Source of the DNA: Saprospiraceae bacterium
GTDB taxonomy: Bacteria > Bacteroidota > Bacteroidia > Chitinophagales > Saprospiraceae
NCBI GenBank assembly: GCA_020629935.1
Contig: JAHDCJ010000036.1
Location: forward strand, 1 to 44,479
Direction: 5' to 3'
DNA length: 44,479 nt
The position numbers and the translations under genes are program-made. Shown in pieces: positions 8,732-17,015 of this stretch (the stretch's first letter is position 1; every line of letters starts with the position of its first letter). The notes beneath the pieces were generated by a model. It was not told where the DNA came from. It saw only the letters and a program-made list of their open reading frames with translations, and did not search any database.

Positions 8732-9478
8732 ATGGAATCAGACAATAAGGATGTTTTAGATGGAGTAATTACTGCTTATCGGGCCATCATTGAAGATCGG
8801 TATCAATATGAGAATATTAAGGAAAAATATACATTACCCGCCTCTTTTGATGCAGAAAGGATCAACCGATTTAGAAGGTATTTTTTAGAATATGTATATC
8901 CTGATCTTGAGCAAAGAGATGCATTAAATGAAGCATTTGAAAGCTTAGACAATTATATCAAAAATCCAGACAAATTGCTTCGAATTTTAATAGATTCTAG
9001 TCGCTTGATTTTCAAATTTGGACGACATTTACCAAAGATATTAAAGGCAGGAATTCAAGCATTACGCTCTTTTAGAAAAGCAAATGAATTTGAACGAAAA
9101 TTAGTAAAATCTGCATTAGATAAAGCACAAACTCCTCCATTCAAAAAGGAAGATATACATAGTTTCATTCGAGGTTTATCTCGAAAGGAAATTGATCAAT
9201 TTATTGAAAGTAGTGAATCCCTGTTTAGTGTATTGCACGATAGAAAACTAGTTAAGAAAATTCAAGAAATCGTGGAATATTTAATTCAGAAAATGAAGCA
9301 ACGACCGAATGTCTATTCCGAAGCAGAAATAAAAGGTTTAAGCATTGGTTATGAAATGATCAAAAATGGCGATCAACTTTTCAATGAAATGAGTACTGAA
9401 GATCAACAACAAATCTTTGAATTCATTGTCATGGTTGAACGCGATACATTAGATCAAATTTTTAATTCGACCACCTAA
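8732..9478 (+). CDS. Uncharacterised helical protein
   Basis: 248 residues, with no signal peptide or membrane segment and no motif I recognise. It is highly charged and predicted almost wholly helical. The first third contains RYQYENIKEKYTLPASFD and an ERINRFRRYFLEYVYPDLEQR stretch. A middle segment (about 85-125) has basic and hydrophobic faces, and an acidic C-terminal helix is rich in Glu and Gln. The charge pattern would suit a soluble adaptor or scaffold, but that is a guess. Its 3' end faces the secreted hydrolase gene with 47 nt between stops. Confidence 0.7.
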   Translation: MESDNKDVLDGVITAYRAIIEDRYQYENIKEKYTLPASFDAERINRFRRYFLEYVYPDLEQRDALNEAFESLDNYIKNPDKLLRILIDSSRLIFKFGRHLPKILKAGIQALRSFRKANEFERKLVKSALDKAQTPPFKKEDIHSFIRGLSRKEIDQFIESSESLFSVLHDRKLVKKIQEIVEYLIQKMKQRPNVYSEAEIKGLSIGYEMIKNGDQLFNEMSTEDQQQIFEFIVMVERDTLDQIFNSTT

Positions 9479-9525
9479 GAAAAGTAGGAAACTCATTCAA
9501 ATGAAATGCTTTTGTCTACCCTCTT

Positions 9526-12309
9526 CTACTTAATTATTTTTTGGGTATAAAATTCATTATTTCGCGCTATTTTCAAATAATAAACACCAGCAGCTAAATT
9601 TTCTGTATTCAACTGCACCTGATTTTCTCCTCTTGAAAGTTCAAGGTATTTTGACATTATTTCTTGGCCATGCACATTAAAAAACTGGATAGAAACGGAC
9701 TCCCGATTGTTTAATAGAAATTCAATATTTAATATCTTACGAATAGGATTCGGCGCAATTTGATAGGAAAATCCCTTACTCAACCAATCTACTGTTAAGA
9801 CCTCACTGTACATTAAACTTCCATCAATATCTAACATTTTTAATCGATAATAATTAACTCCTTCTTTGGGTTGTCTGTCTAAAAAAGAATAATAACTTTC
9901 TCCAAATTCATTAAGCGAAAGTACTGATCCAATGTCTTCAAAAAAGAGTCCATCCTTTGAACGTTCAATGATGTATTTATCAAAATTATCTTCATTGGCC
10001 GCTAACCATTTAAGCAAAATACCTGTTTGTTTTTTTTCTAAATTAAAATGAATCAACTCTACTGGAAGTTGATTTTCCATGGTACCACCTAGCCCGCCAC
10101 CCGAAAAATTAGGGGCAGCGAATTCAGCATATTCAATACCATTACAAAGCATAGTGCTATGTCCCATAGTGATAAAATTACCTGTTGTCCCTGCTAGATG
10201 CCCCGTATTAGGATCAGGATCAACATTTCCAGAAGCATCAAATTTATAGGCGATCATTTCTGCTCTTGTAGGCATCGTTCCTCCTACAGATTGAACCATA
10301 GTTTGAAGTGCTGAAAATTCACTCGCAGTGTAATAAAAGCGAACTGGAATACTTGCTGCAGGTTGTACCGTAGGCGAAGCATCCCAATACCGATTCATCA
10401 CATACCAGATTAATCCATTGGGTACATAAGCTGCGCTATTAAGATCAACTGGACTCGTTCCTCCTATACCTAATTGAACTTGATTTGGAGCTAGCATCAT
10501 CGTGGCATCTTTTTGTAAAGACAACAACAATAAATCCTCATTTGCGGGATTGCTTGCCTCCATCCAATAATGTGTCCAACCATTTCGATCCGTTGTTTCA
10601 TTTGTAGCAGTATAAAGTCCTGGAGAGGTAGGAATCACCACATTATGGCTTTCCACGCGGATAGTAAAGGCATCTTTCCAATCGGTTTCTCCTACATTAT
10701 CGTGGCTTACTCGAACATAGTAAATACCAGCCGGAAAATCACATGAGGCTGCTTTTAGCACTTGCTCAGTAGTTGTTCCAGAAGAAAAACTTAAAGAAAC
10801 TAAGGCATCATTTAATTCATAATCCGAAGGATTTTCATAAAAATCGATTCGCCCAGATAAGCTACTATTAGGCTTAACCTTTATCGTCAGGCCATTTGTT
10901 GGAGATAACAATTCAAATTGATACCAATCTCGATCTTTATCACCAAGACGATTTCCATCATTTGGAGTAAATGTGGGTTTAACTTGTGCCATCCCAGCAT
11001 AGGTATGATCCATATTTATTTTCCATGCAAATTTAGGATAATCTCCTTCATCAATTGCATGCATAAGTTTATTCACATCGGCCATTTGTCCACTATGATT
11101 TACACCAAATGAACCATCTACACGATCCGATAATCGATAATCAACCCCATCATTGGGCACGGGAATACTTGTCCCATTGGCATAATCAGAATTCGTAATC
11201 CCATCACCTCCATTATATATCCATTGCCGATCATCTTCAACTACTCCATCACCACCCGCAGCTAAAAGATTAGATACGTAGTACGTATACCGAACATTCA
11301 AAGGCAATGGCATGGAAGGATTATCTGTAGTCCCATCCCAAGCTCTTGGTGATCCGGCATTATTGATACCAATAACAGTATCGTCTTCATCTCCATCACA
11401 ATTTACATCTTCGCTCCAATACCACGGAAAGTAATCAGGGATATCGGCTTCATCTCCACCAAACAAATAAGCTCCAGCAACGTCAGGCCCAGAAGCAGCA
11501 GCATAACTATAACGAAGATCACGCACTCCTTCGCTTCTCAAATCAAAACTTACATCTAAGGAAAGACTGGGTTCTTTTGAAAAACTAACATTACCAAAAC
11601 TATTACTTCCTCTATGTGGAGTCCCTACTGTTACTAATTTTACTACTTTATGCCCATCTGCCAAACTAGGGTCTACCCACCACCTTGGATTACTAGAAGC
11701 ATCTAGTCTTTGCAAATATTCTCTCGATCCTAAACCACCCATAGAATGCCCCACTAATAATACCTTATCTTTTGTAGGATTAGCAGCTAATACCGCCGAA
11801 ATTGCTTGTTTCAAAGCATAACCTTGTTTCATAATTCCAGACTCATTGCTATCTGAGCAACTTAAACAAGGCGAATCATTAAATAAGCTGTAGGTTTCCA
11901 AATCTCCATTCGCTTTAATTCCATTATTCCAATTTATAGCATAAATACATCCAGCATTAAGCACATTATTTTCATTCGGAAAAATCCATTGCACATCATC
12001 ATTTTGGCCATCATCATTAAAGATCCCATCAGGACCAAATAGATCATCATTTTTTAATGTGATATTATTTAAAAGATCGCGTTCATGGGTATCTGTAGCG
12101 TTAAGCACGGCATGAAAAGTTCCCGCGAAATTTCCCCAAACTGCGTTAAAATCTGAATTCTTAGTAGTAGGTTCCCAATAAGTATCATCACTAACCCATC
12201 CATGTACAAAAATGACGGGATATGGGCAATCGCCGATTTGTGCATTTAGTTTAAAAGTAAAAAGGGAAATTAGGAAGAATAAAATTAATTTAGTGTTCAT
12301 TTTCATCAA
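9526..12309 (-). CDS. Secreted lipase/esterase-like alpha/beta hydrolase with T9SS sorting domain
   Basis: 927 residues. Signal peptide about 1-23 (ending KLNAQ). The alpha/beta hydrolase begins PYPVIFVHGW (oxyanion HG at 36-37). The nucleophile elbow is VGHSMGG (187-192, Ser189), followed by VKLVTVGTPHRGS, typical of lipases and PGAP1-like hydrolases. A later VNHSGQM could supply the catalytic His. Next comes a PPC-like beta domain (about 460-560: LTIKVKPNSSLSGRIDFYENP, FPAGIYYVRVSH), then a linker domain. An FN3-like module follows (LIHFNLEKKQTGILLKW ... VNYYRLKMLD), and the C-terminal type A sorting domain (about 850-927: IAPNPI ... NLAAGVYYLKI ... QKIIK). It is exported by Sec, then crosses the outer membrane by T9SS. 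The ester substrate is unknown. Confidence 0.88.
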   Translation of the reverse strand: MMKMNTKLILFFLISLFTFKLNAQIGDCPYPVIFVHGWVSDDTYWEPTTKNSDFNAVWGNFAGTFHAVLNATDTHERDLLNNITLKNDDLFGPDGIFNDDGQNDDVQWIFPNENNVLNAGCIYAINWNNGIKANGDLETYSLFNDSPCLSCSDSNESGIMKQGYALKQAISAVLAANPTKDKVLLVGHSMGGLGSREYLQRLDASSNPRWWVDPSLADGHKVVKLVTVGTPHRGSNSFGNVSFSKEPSLSLDVSFDLRSEGVRDLRYSYAAASGPDVAGAYLFGGDEADIPDYFPWYWSEDVNCDGDEDDTVIGINNAGSPRAWDGTTDNPSMPLPLNVRYTYYVSNLLAAGGDGVVEDDRQWIYNGGDGITNSDYANGTSIPVPNDGVDYRLSDRVDGSFGVNHSGQMADVNKLMHAIDEGDYPKFAWKINMDHTYAGMAQVKPTFTPNDGNRLGDKDRDWYQFELLSPTNGLTIKVKPNSSLSGRIDFYENPSDYELNDALVSLSFSSGTTTEQVLKAASCDFPAGIYYVRVSHDNVGETDWKDAFTIRVESHNVVIPTSPGLYTATNETTDRNGWTHYWMEASNPANEDLLLLSLQKDATMMLAPNQVQLGIGGTSPVDLNSAAYVPNGLIWYVMNRYWDASPTVQPAASIPVRFYYTASEFSALQTMVQSVGGTMPTRAEMIAYKFDASGNVDPDPNTGHLAGTTGNFITMGHSTMLCNGIEYAEFAAPNFSGGGLGGTMENQLPVELIHFNLEKKQTGILLKWLAANEDNFDKYIIERSKDGLFFEDIGSVLSLNEFGESYYSFLDRQPKEGVNYYRLKMLDIDGSLMYSEVLTVDWLSKGFSYQIAPNPIRKILNIEFLLNNRESVSIQFFNVHGQEIMSKYLELSRGENQVQLNTENLAAGVYYLKIARNNEFYTQKIIK

Positions 12310-12569
12310 ACGAATTAAGGTTAAACATTGGAATTCAGTGGTAAATGTACCTCTTAATTTTTAGAAATAAATCCGTTTCAAAGCATTTAAAACTCTAGGT
12401 TAAAGCCTTTTGTCATATAAATATTTTTACTAATCAATAAACCTAACTAAATGAACAACCTAAAGAAACAACTAAATTCCAATATTTATAAACTTGTAAG
12501 AAGTGAAAGAAATTTTAGATTGAAAATTTGATATTTTTGCTCTGATTATACGATTTAGTTTATGATCAA
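12310..12569. other. 260-nt intergenic region
   Basis: This lies upstream of the hydrolase gene and downstream of the sulfotransferase gene (both minus strand). It should contain the hydrolase promoter, but no clear minus-strand TAnnTTTG was found. On the plus strand there is a 26-codon frame (12451-12531) followed at 12532-12539 by TATTTTTG. Neither is linked to a plus-strand gene. Confidence 0.4.
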
Positions 12570-13268
12570 TCATTCAAAATGATAATCGAATTGATTGATA
12601 TCCGCTTGATACAAATTAGCGACCCATTCTTTCTGTTGATCCGTATACAGTGAGCGATAATCTGTTGATGTTTTAGAGGCATTAAATTGTTGAATAGATA
12701 CGTCTTTCATTTTCAGCTGATCAAGCACATGTCTTAAATCTTTTTCAAAATGTTCGAAACGGCCGATGAAATCTACTGTTTCGAGATCAATCAATTGGCT
12801 TTGTAATCGGTAGTGATGATCACAAGTAGATAAGTTTTTATTGTTTAATGATTGAATAAAATAGTCAAAGTCTTGCATCCTTGTCTTTTCTTCTACATCA
12901 AAATTAAAATAATTACTTTGAACAATTTTATCTTTCCAGCAGGAAACTAGTCGATCCCAAGGATTACGAACGAAGGCAAATTTATAGTAGGATTTATATT
13001 TTTTTCTAGAATAATAACAAGTCATTGCGTGCTCTGCTTCCCAAGCGACATTTGCTTGTTCTAATGCATTAAATATGGTACGTGTTCCCACTTTAGCTAC
13101 ACGAAACCAAAGAAATTGTCTTTCTTTACTTATTGAAATGTTATATGGTGTTTTGGGAAAATCATTTGACCCCAAACGCATAGCCGTTTTAGCATAACGT
13201 TGATAAACACGACTTCCAAAGGTCAATTTACCAGACCGATTATTAGGAATTTTGATCGTTTTTATCAT
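12570..13268 (-). CDS. Sulfotransferase family 2-like protein
   Basis: 232 residues. The PAPS-binding signatures of the carbohydrate sulfotransferase (Sulfotransfer_2) family are present: a 5'-phosphosulfate loop in FRVAKVGTRTIFNAL (KVGTRT at 59-64) and a 3'-phosphate motif in FVRNPWDRLVSCW (101-111). A later IGRFEHFEKDL matches the family's third conserved region. The enzyme would move sulfate from PAPS to a sugar hydroxyl, for example on exopolysaccharide or lipid-linked glycan. No membrane segment is seen, so it is probably cytoplasmic. No glycosyltransferase neighbours identify the acceptor. Confidence 0.85.
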   Translation of the reverse strand: MIKTIKIPNNRSGKLTFGSRVYQRYAKTAMRLGSNDFPKTPYNISISKERQFLWFRVAKVGTRTIFNALEQANVAWEAEHAMTCYYSRKKYKSYYKFAFVRNPWDRLVSCWKDKIVQSNYFNFDVEEKTRMQDFDYFIQSLNNKNLSTCDHHYRLQSQLIDLETVDFIGRFEHFEKDLRHVLDQLKMKDVSIQQFNASKTSTDYRSLYTDQQKEWVANLYQADINQFDYHFE

Positions 13269-13468
13269 TGAAGATTCTTTAAGTTTTCTGATCTTAAAGG
13301 TAGTAAAAAGAAATAGGTTTAGCGTGAAAAATCAAACAACTTCTTTAGTTCATGGATCCATTTTTTTTGTACTAAAAAAAGAAAATGTCTACCTTTATTA
13401 AAACAAACCTTTGGTTTATCACCCAATAAGATAGCCTATTTTATTTCTCCTATTTTAAATACCATCTT

Positions 13469-13837
13469 ATGAAAATACAATTTCATCGGTTGAATCATAT
13501 CCAGCTTTGCATCCCATTAAATGAAGAATCAAAAGCGCGTGAATTTTACTGTGAACTCCTGGGCTTAGAAGAGATTGAAAAACCAGAATACTTGAAAAAA
13601 AATGGTGGTTTTTGGCTAAAAATTGCAGACATTGAATTACATATTGGAGCGGAAGATCAGGTCAATACATCAAAAAGACATCCAGCCTTTGAAGTAAAGG
13701 ATTTAGCCCAAATTGAAAACCAATTAAGAAACAAAGGGATTAAAATAAAAAATGATCCACCGCTCCCCCATTTTAATCGATTTTCTTTTTATGATCCATT
13801 TAATAATCGAATTGAGTTATTAGAAAAAATAGAATAA
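13469..13837 (+). CDS. VOC (glyoxalase/bleomycin-resistance-like) family protein
   Basis: 122 residues forming a single vicinal-oxygen-chelate domain: FHRLNHIQLCIPLNEESKAREFYCELLGL at the start, IADIELHIGAE in the middle, HPAFEVKDL and FYDPFNNRIELLE at the end. Putative metal ligands are His10 (HI of LNHI), the His of ELHIG and the C-terminal Glu of RIELLE. The family includes glyoxalases, dioxygenases and antibiotic-binding proteins, so the reaction is not assigned. It lies 73 nt before the ECF sigma gene, outside the operon that seems to begin there. Confidence 0.87.
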   Translation: MKIQFHRLNHIQLCIPLNEESKAREFYCELLGLEEIEKPEYLKKNGGFWLKIADIELHIGAEDQVNTSKRHPAFEVKDLAQIENQLRNKGIKIKNDPPLPHFNRFSFYDPFNNRIELLEKIE

Positions 13838-13905
13838 TTAAATCTGTTTCCCCTCATTTTTTAATTACCTTTTAGGCTTATTATAAATACCAAAAACTAA
13901 ATTTG

Positions 13906-13913
13906 TAACTTTG
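13906..13913 (+). promoter_or_regulatory. Possible -7 element (TAACTTTG) of the sigma/MbnP/MbnH operon
   Basis: This is a perfect match to TAnnTTTG, but no good TTG lies at the -33 spacing. It overlaps the TTG that is the most upstream start of the ECF sigma gene. If the promoter is real, transcription would begin near 13920, and the ATG at 13941 would be the usable start codon. Confidence 0.45.
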
Positions 13914-14486
13914 GACAAAAGCCCTAAATCATTACTTATAATGGTTGGTGAAGGAAATCATAAAGCTTTTTCATTGCTTTATAATTTATTTTCTTCTATG
14001 GTTTATCAAATCGCATTGAGCTATGCACTTCGCATAGAAGATGCAGAGGAAATCACCCAAGATGTTTTTGTAAAAGTATATCATTCTGCTTCCAACTTTA
14101 AAGGTCAATCAACTGTAAAAACGTGGATTTATAGAATAACAATAAACACTGCCCTCAATTACATTAAGAAAAAAAAGATCAAGGTAGTTGACCTTGATGC
14201 GATACATTTTGTACCCAAAGATTTTAATCATCCTGGGATTTTATTGGAAAAAAAAGAACAAGCTAAGTTTTTATTTTACGCCATTGATCAACTCAAAGAA
14301 CAACAAAAAACTGCTTTTATTTTAGGATATATCGATCAATTGCCTCGTCAAGAAATAGCTGATATTATGGGCATTTCTCTTAAGGCAGTGGAGTCTTTAC
14401 TCCAACGCGCAAAAGTGAATATTCGGAAAAAATTAGAAAAAATGTTTCCAAACCGAAGGATTTATAAAAATAAATGGTCTAAATAA
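13911..14486 (+). CDS. ECF RNA polymerase sigma factor
   Basis: 191 residues from a TTG at 13911, or 181 from the ATG at 13941. Sigma region 2 contains KAFSLLYNLFSSMVYQIA and DAEEITQDVFVKVYHSAS. The core-binding/-10 segment is STVKTWIYRITINTALNYIKKKK. Region 4 contains LKEQQKTAFILGYIDQLPRQEIADIMGISLKAVESLLQRAK, a typical helix-turn-helix for the -35 box. It should direct transcription of its own operon when freed from its anti-sigma factor. The next gene starts 7 nt later. Order and sizes of this gene and the next two resemble the CnrH/CnrY/CnrX metal-response set of Cupriavidus, though gene order differs. The TTG start keeps the whole first helix, but the promoter-like TAACTTTG overlaps it. 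Confidence 0.92.
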   Translation: MDKSPKSLLIMVGEGNHKAFSLLYNLFSSMVYQIALSYALRIEDAEEITQDVFVKVYHSASNFKGQSTVKTWIYRITINTALNYIKKKKIKVVDLDAIHFVPKDFNHPGILLEKKEQAKFLFYAIDQLKEQQKTAFILGYIDQLPRQEIADIMGISLKAVESLLQRAKVNIRKKLEKMFPNRRIYKNKWSK

Positions 14487-14493
14487 TATATTT

Positions 14494-14787
14494 ATGAAAA
14501 CGGATAAAGAAAAATGGGTAGAAGAAGTTTTTAAAAGCACGGAAGGAATGGTTAAATCTGTTCCTCATTCACGGGTATTTGAAAATATTCAAAAACAAAT
14601 TCAAATTCAAGAATTTCCACTCTTTCCTATGCGGGGTTGGAAGATAGCTGCTGCTGCAATTTTATTGCTTTGCACCTTAAATATTTTCACTTTGGCTAAC
14701 TACATGAATCGATCCTCAAATACTTCTAATAACACTTTTGAATTAGCCGATCATTCCATTATCTCAAATTTCGATTTTTATGAATAA
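14494..14787 (+). CDS. Small single-TM protein, probable anti-sigma factor
   Basis: 97 residues. A cytoplasmic N-terminal part of about 48 residues (WVEEVFKSTEGM, RVFENIQKQI) is followed by one membrane helix (about 49-68, WKIAAAAILLLCTLNIFTLAN) and a short outer tail of about 28 residues. It sits 7 nt after the ECF sigma gene and overlaps the next gene by 8 nt. This is the plan of CnrY-like anti-sigma factors: a short sigma-binding N-terminus anchored by one helix. No zinc-finger (ZAS) motif is present. The role is inferred from position and architecture. Confidence 0.8.
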   Translation: MKTDKEKWVEEVFKSTEGMVKSVPHSRVFENIQKQIQIQEFPLFPMRGWKIAAAAILLLCTLNIFTLANYMNRSSNTSNNTFELADHSIISNFDFYE

Positions 14788-15244
14788 ATTCAAGTTTTAT
14801 AAATTAGGCTTTTGGATTTTATTGATTCTTAATTTAGGATTAATTGCTTTTTTTCTCCTAAGTCCTCCTCCTCACCAAAGAGGAAAAGGAAGTCACCAAG
14901 GATCAGCAAAAAAGATGCTTCATTTAGATGAACAACAAAATGATCAATTTTTAAATTTGGTAAAAAAACACAAAGAAAAGATAAATCTCATCCAACAAAA
15001 TCAAGCGGATGAGTTAAAGAAAGTTTTTAAAATTGCTATGAACGATAGCAAGACAAAAGACTATAAGTTAGATTCTATCATTCAAAAGCATGAAAGATTA
15101 GAAGGATCAAAAATCATAGAAACTATAGCACATTTTGAAGATGTAAAATCGATTTTAAATAATGATCAAATCCCACATTTTGAAACATTCATCCATCATG
15201 TAATTCAACATATTACCAACGATAAGGGTATAAAAAATAAATAA
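14780..15244 (+). CDS. CnrX/Spy-like periplasmic metal-sensor-like protein
   Basis: 154 residues. The N-terminus is a membrane anchor (about 8-28, LGFWILLILNLGLIAFFLL), and the rest is a periplasmic all-helical domain. It begins with a His-containing linker (PPPHQRGKGSHQG). LHLDEQQNDQFLNLVKKHKEKI, an inner pair of helices, and HFEDVKSILNNDQIPHFETFIHHVIQHI follow. The LxLDxxQ ... HFxxVxxxLxxxQxxxF pattern is that of the Spy/CpxP/CnrX (heavy-metal resistance) superfamily. Clustered His residues near both ends could bind metal. In the Cnr system the anchored sensor CnrX controls the CnrY-CnrH pair, and the same placement here suggests signal input. The start overlaps the previous gene by 8 nt. 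The metal is unknown. Confidence 0.82.
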   Translation: MNKFKFYKLGFWILLILNLGLIAFFLLSPPPHQRGKGSHQGSAKKMLHLDEQQNDQFLNLVKKHKEKINLIQQNQADELKKVFKIAMNDSKTKDYKLDSIIQKHERLEGSKIIETIAHFEDVKSILNNDQIPHFETFIHHVIQHITNDKGIKNK

Positions 15245-15267
15245 TATTTCTTCTTTAAAATTATAAA

Positions 15268-15948
15268 ATGCGTCCACTCTTACTATGCTATTTGGTATTC
15301 TATTTTTTGAATGCAAACGCTCAAATTGAATTAAAAATTAAGCCAAGTTTCTTCGGAGAAGGAAAATCAATGAATGAAGAAGGGCTTTGGGTAAATAAAA
15401 CAAATGATTTAAAAATTTCTAAGCTTCAGTTTTATATTTCAGGCTTGCAATTTTATCAAAATGAAAAACTCGTTTATGAAGAAAAAGACAGTTATCACCT
15501 AATCGATCTTTTTGATGAAAGCAGTCAAAAAATTACAATAGATGCTGATCCCAAGATTAACTACACGCATCTTTCATTTAACTTGGGTATAGATAGTTTA
15601 ACTAATCAAGAAGGAGCGTTGGGAGGAGATCTTGACCCCACCAAAGGAATGTATTGGACTTGGCAAAGTGGTTATATTAATTTTAAATTAGAAGGCAATG
15701 CAAAGGCTTGCCCAAGTAGAAATAATGCGTTTCAATTTCATCTAGGTGGTTATCAATATCCTAATAATTCCTTACAACGCATTCTACTCGAAGTTGCTCC
15801 AAAAGATCAAATTCAAGTTATGTTTAACCTCGATCCTTTTTTTGAAAAAATTGATTTAAGTACACAATACCAAATCATGAGTCCAAGTCAAGCATCTGTT
15901 CAATTAAGCCAATGGCTTGCAACTGCCTTTTCTATTTATAATGAATAA
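15268..15948 (+). CDS. MbnP-like periplasmic protein
   Basis: 226 residues with a signal peptide of about 18 residues (ending NANA, then QIELK). It is a beta-rich domain with the MbnP-family features ISKLQFYISGLQF, LSFNLGIDSLTN, GDLDPTKGMYWTWQSGYINFKLEG and FQFHLGGY. MbnP proteins bind copper. In characterised pairs the di-heme partner MbnH oxidises a Trp of MbnP to kynurenine, creating the copper site. Here a cytochrome c peroxidase-like gene follows with an 8-nt overlap, as in those pairs. Only one Cys (KACPSRN) is left in the mature chain, so the disulfides of some family members are absent. Several Trp (YWTWQ, GLWVN) are candidates, but I cannot say which would be modified. Confidence 0.82.
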   Translation: MRPLLLCYLVFYFLNANAQIELKIKPSFFGEGKSMNEEGLWVNKTNDLKISKLQFYISGLQFYQNEKLVYEEKDSYHLIDLFDESSQKITIDADPKINYTHLSFNLGIDSLTNQEGALGGDLDPTKGMYWTWQSGYINFKLEGNAKACPSRNNAFQFHLGGYQYPNNSLQRILLEVAPKDQIQVMFNLDPFFEKIDLSTQYQIMSPSQASVQLSQWLATAFSIYNE

Positions 15949-16975
15949 ATTTAAATTGGTCATATTATGCTTTTGCTGTTTAAGCTTTGGCTTTATTCTC
16001 GAAGAATTTAATCCTTTTGAGGTACCCCATTATTTTCCTTCGCCTTTATATGCTTTTGAAAAAAACCCAATAGATAGTAATAAAATCCAACTAGGTAGAG
16101 CCTTATTTTATGATCCGATTTTATCAAAAGATCATACCATTTCTTGTGCTTCTTGTCATTCTCCTTATCATGCTTTTGCACATACCGACCATGATTTAAG
16201 TCATGGTATAAATGATCAAATAGGCACAAGAAACGCGCCTGCTCTTTTTAATTTAGCTTGGCAAAAATCATTTATGTGGGATGGAGCAATACATCATTTA
16301 GACATGCAAGCCCTAGCCCCAATTTCGCATCCTAGAGAAATGGATGAAAATATAGATCAGGTTGTTAAGAAACTACAAGCTAGCGATTTATATCCAAAAT
16401 TATTTTACCAATCTTTCCAAGATAGTATTATTTCTGGAGCACATTTATTAAAAGCATTGGCTCAATTTCAATTGTCTTTAATTTCATCTACATCAAAATA
16501 TGACGAGGTAAAATCAGGAAAAGCAACCTTTACTGAACAAGAAAAAAAGGGTTATCAAATTTTTAAAAATCATTGCAATAGTTGTCATCAAGAACCGCTA
16601 TTTTCTACTTATGAATTTGCAAATAACGGCTTACCCATAGATAGCAGTTTAATGGATTATGGTAAAGGAATGATTAGTAAAGAATCCAGCGATAGCCTTT
16701 TATTCAAAATTCCTACCCTTCGCAATTTGTCCTTTACTTTCCCTTACATGCATGATGGAAGATTTAAGAAATTAAATCAAGTGATTAATCACTATACCCA
16801 AGAAAAAAAGATCACTCCAAATTTAGCTCTTTCCTTAGAAAAACCATTGGCCATTTCGTCTAATGAAAAAGTCGATTTGATTGCTTTTCTTTTAACCTTG
16901 GACGATAAAAAATTCGTATTTGATCCTAAAAATAAATTTCCTAGAAAAACTTTACTACAAGGCGAAGGATTTTAA
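15941..16975 (+). CDS. MbnH-like di-heme cytochrome c peroxidase family protein
   Basis: 344 residues from the ATG at 15941, which overlaps the end of the MbnP-like gene (ATGAATAA). N-terminal signal or anchor: KLVILCFCCLSFGFIL. Two heme c sites are present: CASCH (69-73) and CNSCH (212-216). Conserved MauG/CCP stretches include IQLGRALFYDPILSKDHTISC, GTRNAPALFNLAW, MWDGAIHHLDMQALAPI and FPYMHDGRFKKLNQVINHY. The Tyr in FPYMHDG could be the axial ligand typical of MauG/MbnH-type enzymes. The family includes peroxidases and protein-modifying oxidases; with an MbnP-like gene directly before it, MbnH-type modification of that protein is the best guess. It acts in the periplasm. It could instead be a plain H2O2 peroxidase. 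Confidence 0.87.
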   Translation: MNKFKLVILCFCCLSFGFILEEFNPFEVPHYFPSPLYAFEKNPIDSNKIQLGRALFYDPILSKDHTISCASCHSPYHAFAHTDHDLSHGINDQIGTRNAPALFNLAWQKSFMWDGAIHHLDMQALAPISHPREMDENIDQVVKKLQASDLYPKLFYQSFQDSIISGAHLLKALAQFQLSLISSTSKYDEVKSGKATFTEQEKKGYQIFKNHCNSCHQEPLFSTYEFANNGLPIDSSLMDYGKGMISKESSDSLLFKIPTLRNLSFTFPYMHDGRFKKLNQVINHYTQEKKITPNLALSLEKPLAISSNEKVDLIAFLLTLDDKKFVFDPKNKFPRKTLLQGEGF

Positions 16976-17015
16976 TCACAAGTCTTGTCTAAACTATAAA
17001 CATAAACCAATAACT

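Noticed and set aside
12451-12531. 26-codon plus-strand frame (MNNLKKQLNSNIYKLVRSER...) followed by a TATTTTTG element
   Set aside because: Too short to support as a gene and with no recognisable family. It might be a remnant of a lost gene, but nothing in the sequence proves it.
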